A program made the translations under genes and the position numbers. Below are positions 36,251-48,400 of a stretch of DNA of 64,000 nucleotides, in pieces; the first letter of the stretch is position 1, and each line of letters starts with the position of its first letter. This DNA is from Monosporascus cannonballus (Eukaryota; Ascomycota; Sordariomycetes; Xylariales): NCBI GenBank assembly GCA_004154925.1, contig QJNS01000056.1, positions 124,001 through 188,000 on the forward strand, read 5' to 3'. The notes below the pieces were generated by a model that had not been told where the DNA came from, did no database searches, and was given only the letters and a program-made list of their open reading frames with translations.

Positions 36251-36904
36251 CGTCGAAAGTCACACTAGGTGGGACCGTAAGTAGTCCCATTTGTGGTGCA
36301 ATCGATGGGTCCCATTTATGTGGGTTTCGACTGGGTCCGACATTAGCGTAGATCACGAACCAATCCTATGGGGGCAACCACACTTTTCGGGTATACATAA
36401 TGACCCCGACCCGGTACGATAGCCTCGTTTCGATACAAGACGATTTCCGAGTAATTAAGTGTCCCACCCCTGCTTTTCGTAAGGCCCTCAATCTGTGAAA
36501 TTGTGTTAGTAAAATTGTGTTAGTAAGTTTGTTGTTGAAGTGGCGAATAGCTACAAACACAGTTGTATCCCCTGTCAGGCCCTCTTCGAAGTTCGTCCGC
36601 CTGCATCATCAGCTGTGGCCGGTCGCACACGACTTGGCAAATGAGCATCGCATGCATATTCGATCTCAAGTGGTCGTTCTTGGCGTAGATATCCGCTTCT
36701 ATGTTTAATAATGTTAGCGCCCCTCCGATTCGTCAGTTCAGGCACACACTTGACGATGTCGGTGTTGTGTAAATCCCAGTACCGAACATGCCTCCGCCTA
36801 AACGTGCACCAAAGTCAGTCGGCGGGTCGAATGACAACGTAACTGGGATACTGACATGAGTGCTCCACTCTGAACCACTCCCACAGGATCTTGCAAAGAT
36901 AAAT
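36250..36904. other. non-RIP island, left part; no gene recognised
   Basis: Normal-composition DNA, continuous with 38299-40520 before the mariner element inserted between them. Small frames occur (36366-36560 minus, 36517-36708 plus) without recognisable products. A 15-base tandem pair (AATTGTGTTAGTAA twice) lies near 36,500. Confidence 0.5.
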
Positions 36905-36906
36905 TA

Positions 36907-38296
36907 CTGCGCGTTAAAAATTGTGCACACCCCACTTCGCGCGACGCCAACGCGGTTTTAAGCCGCGTTCTCTTTAACTACCCTTATTTTTTAACCTTTA
37001 ATAACTTAACAACATGGCGTCATTTAGAAAAAAATTAAGGAAAACCTTAGTCAGCAAAAAAAAAAAAAAAACCTTTTTTCGGAAATTCGTACGGTAATTA
37101 TGGCCACATATTTGTAAAATATAATTATAAAAGATGTAGCTAATCGATTTAACTCCCACCGTAATACCATTACTAATATAATTAAAAGATATTGTGAAAG
37201 CGGAAATTCGAACGACAGCATTTATCTAAAGGCCAAGCCGAAAATTAATATGATCAAAGGTTGATTAATTGTTAAAATTATTAAAAGTTTTTTTTAAAAA
37301 AAATATGCATTAAAACCTTTTTAAACGAAATTAAAAAAATTAATATTTCGATATATAGTAAAACATTAATCCGTTTTCTTAAAAAGCAAAATTTTTATTA
37401 CGAAAAATTTATTCGCCAGATGTATTTATCAACGAAATTAATAATCGAAAAAATTCGTTTTTATTATTATTTAAAAGGATTAACAGAAATATATATAAAT
37501 AATATATATATATTAATTACGCGTTAATATTCGTAATATAAGGTTATTATTCCGATAAATATAACGCTATTTTTGATATTTTAAATTTTTAAAAATAAAT
37601 ATAATACCATTTTAGGAAAAAATACCGCCGCCGAATAATTAATACAATTAATTATAAGCGTCCGGATATTACGTTAATAATATATAACATTATTTATAAA
37701 GGCGGGAAATCCGAATTATTTAATATAAAGCGAAACATTAATTCCGTACGTAAAGGTTATATTTTTTAAAAGTTATATTTAAATTTTTGAGAAAACCTTT
37801 GTTCCAGTGTATTAAATTAGGAAATTGTATTAATAAAATAACGTAAAAATATATAAATCCGGGAAAATAATAATATAATTCGAAATAGAGGAAACACGAC
37901 TAATCGAATAACCTATTTACAGTTCAGATATAAACCTTATTAAATACGTATAAAAATATATAAAAACGATTTTTTATAAAAAATATCCAAATATTTACGA
38001 ATTTAAAAATAACGCAAAAAATCGGGTTATATTAACGGAATAAATTAAAAAAGCATAATAGGCAATTCCCCAAACCCTGATAAATTACTTAATTAGTAGG
38101 ATATCGAAAAGGATCAAGGCGTTACGCAAAACAAAAGGATAATATACCAAATATTGAATGCGAGATTCAGAACTTCCAAAATCACTTCGCCAATTATAAA
38201 TAGCTTTAATTTTCGAATTGTTACAAATTACCAAAGTTGCAGATCTATATGCTTGGATAGGGCCGTTATGGGGCGTGCATAATTTTCAATGCGCCG
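36907..38296 (+). mobile_element. Tc1/mariner-family DNA transposon, copy 1 (dead)
   Basis: 1390 bp between TA dinucleotides (36905-36906 and 38297-38298). Terminal inverted repeats match over about 25 bases: left CTGCGCGTTAAAAATTGTGC, right (reverse complement) CGGCGCATTGAAAATTATGC, both then running into ACACCCCA or ACGCCCCA. It encodes a broken transposase on the plus strand. It is inserted in the non-mutated island. Confidence 0.88.
37014..38190 (+). pseudogene. Tc1/mariner transposase, RIP-degraded
   Basis: The start MASFRKKLRKTLVSKKKKK is readable, followed by an A15 tract near 37,055-37,069. A helix-turn-helix-like region follows, and near 37,915-37,965 the conserved late catalytic block of the Tc1 DDE family is visible as LIE-stop-PIYSSDINLIKYV, where the intact family has a W-P-x-x-S-P-D-L-N-P-I-E motif. 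Many in-frame stops; inactive. Confidence 0.82.
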
Positions 38297-38298
38297 TA

Positions 38299-38990
38299 AC
38301 TTTAACACCTTTGGTTATTGCAGAGTATTAAAGAATCTCCAAATTCGCCGACATGACAGGCACGCTGAGTTCCATGGAACAGCAGTCTATAGTTGCTATT
38401 CTTTCTGTCATGAATACGATCATTGGTGTTGTTCCACTTCGTTCGGATAGACCTTGTATACCTCTACTTTTCAAATCGCCGGCCACGATAGGAGCGGGCG
38501 AGAGCCCGATCAGAAGCCAGGAATATCGCTTTAACCTTTGCGGGCTTGTCGGAATGCACCCAATTCGAATTGAATTTGTTTTTATCTGGTGGGAGAGTAC
38601 AGATGGTGAACTCGAACCATGAGCCATTACTGAATTGTACCACTTACACCATTTATAGGCTGGGTTGTTCGTGCTTAGCCGGTTCATTTGTTATGCATGA
38701 TAAATATTCGCATCTAATTGAATCGATCGTGAACATACCACTACCATCTTGGAAGACGTCTCATGGAATGCCTGGCAGATCGTATGAGGTGTTATAGACG
38801 ATTGGGATGCAGAAGCCTCATTCTTGCAGCTGTCTCTAGAGTTGGCTAGCCTGCCATTCACACACCATCAGCCTTAGCCTGATGGGATGAGAACGTTCTG
38901 GGGAACGGACTTGCATTATCACTTAATCAACACTAGAATGGACATTGGCTGACGTTTGCTGTGCGTGATGTTTAGCCATTCACTTGGACA
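38299..38990. other. non-RIP island between mariner and PARG gene
   Basis: Normal composition. Two overlapping open frames (38353-38622 plus, 38328-38687 minus) have no recognisable product and neither is clearly favoured. It probably includes the promoter of the PARG gene. Confidence 0.45.
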
Positions 38991-39890
38991 ATGTCATCAA
39001 CGTTACAGAAAGGCCACAGTTCGAGGTCATCTCGTCAAGGCCGTAGAAAGTCTTTTCCACGGCGGAGACGGGATCATTCGATGTTTTCTCAACCAATGAG
39101 TCAACGAGAGAGACTTAGGGAGGTTGCCCAGAACACCATGAGAGTTATCCCGAAACTTCTCAAGTCCCTAGGCACAGAGAAGGAGGCCAAACACGTAGTC
39201 AAATTCTACCCCGACCAGCGCTTGGAGCCGCTTTTCACCCCTCTGCATCCTGAACCCGCAACAATTGAGGTGATCAACGAAGGCACTCTCAACACAGCCA
39301 CACAACTTGCTGGTTTTGTGTCTTCCGAGGAGCAACAGCAACACAATCCAAGACCTGCCGTTCTCAATTTCGCCGACAGCGATCGGCCTGGAGGTGGATG
39401 GCGGAACGGTGCCATGGCCCAGGAGGAGACAATCTGCTATCGTAGCTCCCTGGACTGGAGTCTTACTGCCAACCCTCGCAACTATCTATTGCGCGGCGGG
39501 ATACTGTATAGCCCATACGTGCTCGTTGCTATGGGCGCTGACTATGAAAAGCTTCCGGGTCCCACAAACGCGCTGCTCGTTGTCAACGTGTTGTCAGTTG
39601 CCGCAATCCGCAAACCTCGGGTGGCTAGATGGAAAATGCAAAGCTCCAATCCCGCCGAAGTGCGTGAGAAATGTGTCTTCGCTCGCGATAAAGAGCGCAA
39701 CATAACTAAGCTCAAGATGAGACTCTGTCTACGTGTCGCCGCGAATCGTGCTCACAGAGTGCTCGTCCTGGGCGCTTTAGGATGTGGTGTCTATCAGAAT
39801 CCGTCTGATGATATTGCTCATTGTTGGCTGGAGGTGCTTCGAGAAGACGAATTTTCGGGAAATCGCGCAAAGTTTGCTTCGCGGTGTTAG
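38991..39890 (+). CDS. macrodomain-type poly(ADP-ribose) glycohydrolase (microbial PARG, TIGR02452-like)
   Basis: Single-exon, intact 299-residue protein. After a basic Ser/Arg-rich leader (about 1-30) comes SQRERLREVAQNTMRVIPKLL, the usual opening helix of this family. The core follows: VLNFADSDRPGGGWRNGAMA (about 123-142) with the phosphate-binding Pro-Gly-Gly-Gly at 133-136, then the catalytic Gln-Glu-Glu at 144-146, then YSPYV (about 173), and GALGCGVYQNP (about 261-271). These are the hallmarks of bacterial/fungal-type PARG, which removes ADP-ribose chains or units from proteins; both catalytic-loop glutamates are present. Length matches the family. It lies alone in an unmutated island surrounded by dead transposons, with no RIP damage. 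A role in DNA-damage or conflict-related ADP-ribosylation is plausible, but no partner ADP-ribosyltransferase gene is in view. Confidence 0.88.
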   Translation: MSSTLQKGHSSRSSRQGRRKSFPRRRRDHSMFSQPMSQRERLREVAQNTMRVIPKLLKSLGTEKEAKHVVKFYPDQRLEPLFTPLHPEPATIEVINEGTLNTATQLAGFVSSEEQQQHNPRPAVLNFADSDRPGGGWRNGAMAQEETICYRSSLDWSLTANPRNYLLRGGILYSPYVLVAMGADYEKLPGPTNALLVVNVLSVAAIRKPRVARWKMQSSNPAEVREKCVFARDKERNITKLKMRLCLRVAANRAHRVLVLGALGCGVYQNPSDDIAHCWLEVLREDEFSGNRAKFASRC

Positions 39891-40520
39891 ATTCCAGGAA
39901 TGAAGGCAGGTATGAGATCTCCAGACGCGTCTTAAATGGCGAGAAAGTCTAAACTCGGAATGAACACGGCCCCATAGTCAACACAGTTATTCATCCACTT
40001 AGTAATCGTAGCTGGAGCTTTTCAAACGTGCTCATGACGAGCTGGATCTCCATGATTAAGCCTTCCCGATTGTTTGATGTGGCAGCGCTCTGCACCACCT
40101 CCACAGTTTCAATCATATTTGCACCTATAATATGTACATATCGAAAAGGTACGTCATAAGGCTCCAACGGGGCATAAGACAGCCATAAATATATCGCCAA
40201 AGGTTTTGCTATACTGTATCACTGAAAGCGAAAAAGCCGTTCGCTCTCTCTAACCCTGCATGATCAGATGCACCGAAAATTATCCGCTTAAGGGCGATTA
40301 GACAAACACCGCAACAATATACTGACGGTGCTAGGCCTAAAACGGGAGCTAGGCGCAAGATAGCTGTCAGATATAAGGGACATCAGTTGCGTTGTTCTAG
40401 TAGGCTAACTGCGTACGCTCTCGCAAGTGTACGCCTTTTGTGTAGCCTAATAACGGAGTATACATGTTCCGATCAAAGGGTAGCCTTTCCATATTTAATG
40501 TATTAACGCATACCTGGTTA
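39891..40520. other. non-RIP island, right edge
   Basis: Normal-composition flank downstream of the PARG gene. The small minus-strand frame 39991-40200 is unrecognised. Near 40,400-40,450 there is an imperfect hairpin (TAGGCTA...GCGTAC / GTGTACGC...TAGCCTA). Composition turns AT-rich at about 40,520. Confidence 0.45.
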
Positions 40521-43500
40521 ATTAAGATGCCCCTTTAGCGTTATAATATATTCGAAATACTAATTATTAAGTTTTACTAATATATATTAGTTTTTAAAGT
40601 TATATAATTTTTTTTAGTAATTAAATTTTATTTTAAAATTATTTCCAAAATATTTTTAACGTTTGAGAATTTTTATACTATTTATTAATGTGAATTATTT
40701 TTAAAATATTTAAAAACATTTCGTCATAATATTTTTATTAATTGATCGGTTAATGTATTATTCGTAAATATATAATTTATTGTAATTAAGAGTTTTTATT
40801 TGTTATAATTAATAATTGTCTATATTAATATACCGCGATTTTGTTCAAAAACACGATATGAGGATTAATAAACTATATATTTATAAATTACTATATTTTA
40901 CGTTCAACGATTTCATTTTAAAATTAATCGATAAGCAACAAAGACTTTTTTAATGATTTAGATAAAGAAATTTTAATTTTGTTTATGTTATTAAAATAAA
41001 TATTATATTTTATAGTTTTTTTAAATTTTTTTAAAAATAATTTTATAAAATAAATTTAAAAGATTTTCAGCAAATTATATTATCGAAAAAAGAAGCATTA
41101 TGTAATATATTTATTGAATTTTCTTTATAAAATTTCGTAATCTTAATTTGGATTTTAATTAAATATAATTTAATTTAATTGCCAGTTTTGTTATATCTAA
41201 TATATTGGTTTAATTTAAAAAGTACGAATTAAAATACAATAAAAAATATATCGAATTAAATATTAATAATTACGTAAAAAGTTAACTTTTTAAAATACTT
41301 TTTAATTAAATTTAAATAAATTAAATTAAAATAGAGGGTCTTTGCCATCCGGAGCAGCCGAGCAAACCAGCGCTCGTAATCGTCTAGCTTGATTCGTTCC
41401 AAAGTCTGAACTTCGGAATTCTTAAGTACGCCGCTATCTTCTCCTTCGAACTTCGCCACTAGTTCCTCTATAAATTTCTTTTTTTTTGAGCATAATCTCT
41501 TTTAAACCTCGATTACGGGTATTTTTCGTAAATTAAATCGCTTCCTAAAATTAATAATTAAAAATAAGTTTCTGCTAAAAAGTTTCTAAACTAATAATAC
41601 TTATAATTTTGATTTTTTGGATAACCTTTTAGAAATAAACTACTGTAAATAAAGGAGTGTTTATAAAGATTCCACCGTTACGACTAACCGATATCGTATA
41701 TTCCGAATTTCGTAATATAGTATTTTAGTTAATAATAACTTAAGAATTGTAAAACGATCGAATCGTAAAATTAATAAGTGTTCGTACAGCTTTCTATTCG
41801 TACTAAAGTTTTACTTTTACAGCTTGTCTTTAAAATTTATTTTTAAAATTTATTCTTAAGGTTTACCGTATAAAACTTAATTGTTGACTTTGCTAAATTG
41901 TAAAGCTAACGAGTATAAGGTTTATCATAGTCGATACTTGTTGGCAAGTAATCGGCTTTAAAATACGGCTGTATAAAATAAATATATAATTTATTTCAAC
42001 TGTAAAAACTATGAATTAAGTATCGTATTCTAAAATAATAGGAATAATATTTATCGCATAAAATATGTCGTAAATTAATTTTCTATATATTTAACTTAGC
42101 CTAGAAAATATAGATTAAGGTTCCATATATTTTATATTAAATATAAACTAAAAAACAGGTTAATTATATTTATCTAACTATTTAAAAACCTAACTCAATT
42201 AATTTATATATTATTTTAAATTTAAAGTTTTATTTTATTGAATTAATTCGATTTTTAATTATTTTCCGTTTAAAATATGATTAATATGTTTTACTTCGTG
42301 TAAAATTACGTTTAATATATTAAATAATTTACTTAATAGAACAATAACTATTTTTACAGTGTGTTATGGTAATTCTTTTAAAATAAGAAAATTCCTAAAT
42401 TAAAAAATAAAACAATTTGTTAAAAGTATATTTGAGTTCAAACTATATTTTTCAGGCTGAGCCCAATATATACAAAATAATTGTACGATATAATTTACAC
42501 GATAAATAATATACTCAATATCCTCGAATACAATAACTGATTAACGGTATTTATAGTTGATAGAATTTCAAAACTTAAACTTAAATTCAAAATATTTTAG
42601 TATACTACTAATGTTTATATATTAAAATATAAATACTTTAAAGACATTTTTTAAATATATATTGTTAAAGCATTTTTGCGTTAACGATAATATTTATAAC
42701 GCTATAATATTTACATTTTAAAATCGAATTAATTTTAATAAATACTTAACATTACAAATACTCTCGTGATAATATATATATATATATATATATATTAATA
42801 TAAATGCTTTAAAATTGTTAATGTCGTAGTTTTACGAAATATATTGAATACATTTATAGTCAAGGGTTTTTATTAAATATATAAGCATATATCTATATAT
42901 AATGTATACTTTTCTTTTTATAATAATTTAATTACCCATTTTCTAAAATGGAATATTTTAATAAGTATTTAAATAAGTTCTTTCAGCGCTTAATAACCTT
43001 TTTAACAAGTATATATTTAGTTTTTTTATCTTTATAGCCGTAACGATAAATTAGTTTTCTATTTCCGGTTTTGCCATTTAAATATTTTATACAATAATGA
43101 ATTATGAATTTTTCGATTAAGGCTGTGCTTATTTCTAGTAATAAATTTCTTAATACATCCGTAATTTATGAAATCCTTAGAAAAGAATTTTATAAAATTA
43201 GTTTTACGTTTTATATTAGATATGATTTTCTATATTTTATCATTAGTGTAAAAAGAATCTCGATAATAAAAAATTTTAGCTTTTATCGCTATTATAAATT
43301 AGATATTATAGTAATAGCTTAAAAGTATTTTTGTTCTTCGAATTAATTTATGAATCGTAATAATTATTAAAATAAAGTTTTTTTTGGTTATATTAAATAT
43401 TTTTATTGTTTCAATAGTATTTTAATTTTACTTTTCAGTAGACTGAGCAAAATATATTATGTTTTTGAGTTTTTCGTATCTTTTATATATATATATATAT

Positions 43501-43599
43501 ATGAATTTGGATGTTTTATAATTTAATTAAATATAAGTATTTATAGAAAAGCACTTTATATATTCTTTTCGTTAAGATAAAATTATTATTTGTCGAAAA
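40521..43599. other. AT-rich RIP-like DNA, no gene
   Basis: Almost no readable protein. Contains the small GC-richer block at 41,335-41,480 and dinucleotide TA runs at about 42,770-42,796 and 43,484-43,500. Open frames such as 43104-43322 are low-complexity by-products of AT-rich sequence. It may include the left part of relic G. Confidence 0.45.
41335..41480 (-). pseudogene. short non-mutated coding-like fragment
   Basis: About 145 bases of GC-richer DNA whose minus strand reads openly as KFEGEDSGVLKNSEVQTLER, then IKLDDYERWFARLLRMAKTL, before running into AT-rich sequence. The residue mix is normal for a soluble protein, unlike everything around it. I do not recognise the family. It could be a captured host gene piece or an unmutated remnant of a transposon ORF. 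Confidence 0.4.
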
Positions 43600-45303
43600 A
43601 TCGCGTCGAATATAAATGTAAAAATAAGATAAATATGTTATTATCTAAAAATATAAAATACACAAAAGAAAATAACCTGTAGAAATAAATATAAGATAGT
43701 ATTATTATTATTAAAGTTAAACTTATACAGTTAAATAACAACTCATAACAATAATATAAATAGTTAAAAAATTAAGCTTATATACTATTACAATCCTAAA
43801 AATAGGAAAACCTTTTATAAAAACACTTAATAGGAACATTCTTAAATATAACGAATAAAAATATAAGGTAATTCTTTAAAAAATCATTTGCCAAGTTTTA
43901 TCTTATTTATAATTTTAATAAAATAAATAACAAGTGTTATTTTAAAAACGAATTATCGTAGTAATCGCTTATAAAAAATAAAGTTGACTTTTTAAGTTGT
44001 TTAATAAGTATCTTAGATTTTTCGTACCTAAAAAATAGAAAATTACGACTTATAATCGATTATTATTAATTAAACGATATTACTATTAAGAATCGAACTT
44101 TATTGCAATTAGTTGTTAAAATAAAACCAATTTTTTAAAACTAAATGCTTTATTATATTTATCTTACGAAACTGGTATAAATTAATTAAAGTGAATAAAA
44201 CTATAAACACAAAATAATTGTAAAATTAAAATATAAATTATTTTAAGCATCAAATGTTGCTATTAAAATATACAAATAAATCGATAACATTTTACCTAAA
44301 ACTAAATTATATATTATGCAATCATTTTAAAACTATCGATATATATTAGTTATATAATATTCTTATTTTATTCGAAAATTTAAAAAATATAGAGAAAAAA
44401 TACATTTGTAATATTGGTTTAAATTTTACTAAACGCTAAATTATTAATTAATGTAAAAAGCGATTAATTTTTTATTTAAAAAGTAATATACTTGAAGTAT
44501 ATTAACACGTTAAAATATATTAAAATCAACTTTAGAAAAATTATTCTACTTATAAAATATTAAACGTTAATTATAAATTCAAACGTTCGTATATTTTTTT
44601 TATATTTGATAACTATGTTAAAAGACTTATTAAAACGAATTTAAATAAACGTAATTTATAATAAAAGCAATTTAAAAATTAGAAATCTACTCATTTACAA
44701 ATTAATTAATTATATATAATGTAATTCTGTTAAATTACATATCTATATTTTAAATTATATATTAAATATCTTAATTATAAGACGAAATAATTAATATAAA
44801 TTACATTGCATTGCGTTTTTATTATATAATTTCTTTTTAAAAAAATAAAGGTAATTATATTATTCTTAACAACGAATTTAAAGTTATTATTACAGCTTTT
44901 AAAAAATATAAGCATTTTCTTAAAAGATATATGGGTTAAATTAAGATTTATATACATTATCAAAACTTATATCCGTTTTGCTGTAATTAAATAACTTACA
45001 AAATAATAAATAAATATATATATATATACAAATAACAAATTTCGATTTCGTTATTATTTATAAAAATGGTTTATAAAATAATAAAGCTGACGTTATATAT
45101 AAAGAAGTAAATCTGTTAAATAAGGATAAATTAAAATTAATTATATTAATTTTAATATTATATTAAACGAGATGTTTACGTTATTGCTAAATTATAACTG
45201 TATAAATTATTTTATATAATATATACTAAATATTAACAAAATATAGTTATAGTTTAAATAAAAGAAATACTAAACAAGGAATATTAAAAGATTTAAATAA
45301 ATA
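43600..45303 (+). pseudogene. Gypsy relic G: reverse transcriptase region
   Basis: Plus-strand RT remains. Near 44,030-44,095 the frame reads RKLRLIIDYY-stop-LNDITIKN, equivalent to the KLRLxVDYRxLNxxTxKNRxPLP start of the Ty3/Gypsy RT. It is followed by LTKLV (palm, normally F-T-K-L-D) and HKIIVKLKYKLF. A degraded YLDD-like segment (LYNILILFENL) follows about 260 bases on. The reading is cut at 45303 by element D. The minus-strand frame 44775-44963 is a by-product. Confidence 0.7.
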
Positions 45304-45493
45304 TGTGACGGGCATAATGCGTAGGTTGAACGGAGGCACGGCCCAATAAAGGTTTATATTTAAGGTGAAGAGAGAAAAGGAGAAACAGCTAGTCACTAGC
45401 GAAATAGCTGCTCCCTATATACATATGGGTAAATTCGGGCTAAGGAGTTCGCTCCGTAAGCCCGAGCTGCCTTATAGGCCTTAGCCTATAATA
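45304..45493 (-). repeat. left LTR of element D
   Basis: 190 bp, about 85-90 percent like its partner by eye. Differences are dominated by C/T and G/A changes in either copy. Confidence 0.88.
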
Positions 45494-48400
45494 TCACCCC
45501 CTTTTTCGCCTTTAGGAAATGACGAGGCTGCGGCGAGGTGGCGGCGGTTTTGCTTATATTCTTTTTTTGTTCTTATTTGTATTTTTACGTTTTCGCCAAC
45601 CCCGTTTCCGTTTCCGAATAACCTTTCGAAATTATTAAGGGTAATTATATTTTCGAAATTATTATATAATTTTTATATTAATTTAGCGTAACCTGCTTAT
45701 TTTATAAATAGTTTTTTTCGGCGACCGCAGCGTATGCGCCTATTTTCGGCCTTTAATATATATTGTATTATATATTTTTTCCTTTTTTTTTTAAAATAAT
45801 ATCGGTAACGGTTAACTATTATTTAAAATCGGGTTAAATAATAAAATTTTTATTATTAATTTTAAGAAATTTATATTAAATTTTGAGTATATTTTTAACT
45901 GTATATTTAACTTTACGGTATTATGTAATATAATAACTGTAAATTTATATTTAATATATATTTAAAATAATATTTTTAAGAATTTGAAAATAATTAGGTT
46001 TTTTAAATTCAATTATATTAAATTTTTAATTTCGAAACGCAATACTTATTTTTTAAAGGCGTTAATTAATTATTTTATCCGGATTTAAATTAACGTTATA
46101 ATAATTTATACAAATTCCATACCTTTTTATAATTTTTTAACGAAATTAATAATTTTTTTGTTTTAAGAGTTAATTAAAAGGTTATCGGTATTTCGTTAAT
46201 AAGTTTTATATCGTATTTACAAATTAAGAAAAAAAGGCTTATTTTTATTAAAAACCTTTTGCCGTTAAAAATTAATTATATTGCCGGTAAAAACTTAACT
46301 TAATTATATTATATATAATTTATAAAATAACCGAAATATATAAAAACCTGTTAATTAATTTCTTTATAAGTCCGTTTATTTAAAGGTAAAAACATATATT
46401 AAATTATATGAATAAATCCTGAATTTATTTATTTCATTATTTAATTTTTTTAAGGAAATTATAATATTTTTAATAATAAATAATAAACCGTTAAACGTAC
46501 GTTTCCGTATTTATATTAAATATCGACTTTAAAATAACTGTTTTCGTTAAGCAATTATAAAATATTATAAAAAAACGGAGATTTGTTTTATTTTGCCGGG
46601 AAGTTAATTATAAAGTTTATCGAAAAATCTAAATAAAATCGGTTTGGAACAAATAAAGGCCGTAATAACCTTTTTTTCGTTTTTTTTATACGTACGTTTT
46701 ATTATATATATTATAATTATAATAAAAGCGGCGTATATCCTAAATTTATTCCGGCTAATAATAATTACGAATTAATGTTATTAATATAACGTTTTTTTGG
46801 GTAACCGATAATATAAAAATTATATACCCGTTAGATTAATAATATTCGGAACGGTTTTTAAATAAAAACCTAAATATATTTTTTAAATTATAAAAAGTTT
46901 TTAAAATTAAAAAAGTATTTTATTATAAAAACTTTTACCGTATTTATAACTGGGAAAAGGTTACGTAATTCTTGGGTTACGGCGACGTATGTTATATTTA
47001 AAGTTTTATATTTAATAATTTTTAGATTTTATATTTTTTACAGGTTTTTTTCGAAAAATATTTCTTTACCGGGGGGTATAACCGGTCGTTCATTATTATT
47101 TTACTTTAAGTAAATTACGGTTATTCGGATTTTCTGGATCTATATCGATTTGTTAAATAATTATTTTTTTCTTAATTAACCGGGTTATCCGCTTTTTAAA
47201 TTTAATATTTTTTTCGCCGTAAAGTACGTTTTATAATGTGCGAAATACAATATTAAGTCGGTTTATTAATTTATTAGGATAATATTTAGATACGAAATTA
47301 AAGGTAAATAAAAAACCGGCTTATCGAATTTATTTTGTAATAAATTTGCAAATATTTATAAAGTACTAGAAATTTACGTAATTTATTAAAATCGTAAAAG
47401 GGTTAATTAACTCTTAAAGTTTTTTTATTCTATTAATGTTTTAACGATAATTAATAATTTCTTATTATATATTTCGTAATTATATTTAATTAATAATAAT
47501 GTTTTTTTTTAAAAAAATAGGTAATTAGTTCCAGAAATTTTAATAAATCGCATTAAAATAAATATTTTCTAATTACCTAGCCAAAATAATTTACCATTAT
47601 TACCGTTTCCTTTTTAAAGTTTTAATACGTAAGGATAAACCTTATAATAAAAATCTTTTTAAATTAGTCGAAAACTTGTTATTTTTCGTTTTTTAACGCA
47701 AAAGGGTTCTTTTTTTAATTAATCGTAAAAAAAGCCGTTATTTCGCTAAAGTTTTTTATAAAGATTTAGTAAAAGTTAACGAACCTAATAAAGTTTTTAA
47801 TCCTTTTTATATTAACAAGAAGCTTTTATTCCCGAATAACGGCTACTTTTTTGGAATTAATCTTTAAATTTACTTTTATTTCGATAATAAATTGTAAGTA
47901 TTTTGTTTCCTGGATTACGAATTCGTATTTATCCGGATTTAACTTTAGTTCTATTTCCGCCAAGCTACAAAATACTAACTTAACTTTGGCCATATAATTA
48001 GTTTAAAAACCGGATAAATAAATTAATATATGGTTTATATACCCGAAATAAAAATTATTAAAATAACGTTTTAATATAATATTAATATAATATTAAAAGG
48101 CAGCCGGTATACCGTTAAGGCCGAATAAATATATTAATTATTCGAAAAACCTAAAACGTATACGGAACGTAATTTTCCATTCGTTTTTTTGTCGGATACG
48201 TAACTAATAAAAGGCTATTCGAATATCGAATTTCGTAAATTACCGGGCCTATAATAAAGTTCGTAATATTTTTTTTATTAATAAAAAAAATAACGGTTTT
48301 ATTTTATAATCTTATTTAACTCCTTATAATTTACGCAAAACCGTAAACCCTATTAGGTTTCTTTACGAAAAATACCAAGGTACTTACGGGGAAATTATTA

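Noticed and set aside
43104..43322. Small frames in AT-rich DNA (also 44775-44963, 49307-49555, 61812-62072)
   Set aside because: Made of Ile/Phe/Tyr/Lys/Asn codons as expected from AT-rich sequence. They overlap or oppose identifiable transposon remains.
42770..43500. TA dinucleotide runs as a possible CRISPR or origin signal
   Set aside because: Simple AT repeats in a fungal AT-rich block. No spaced repeats and no associated genes.
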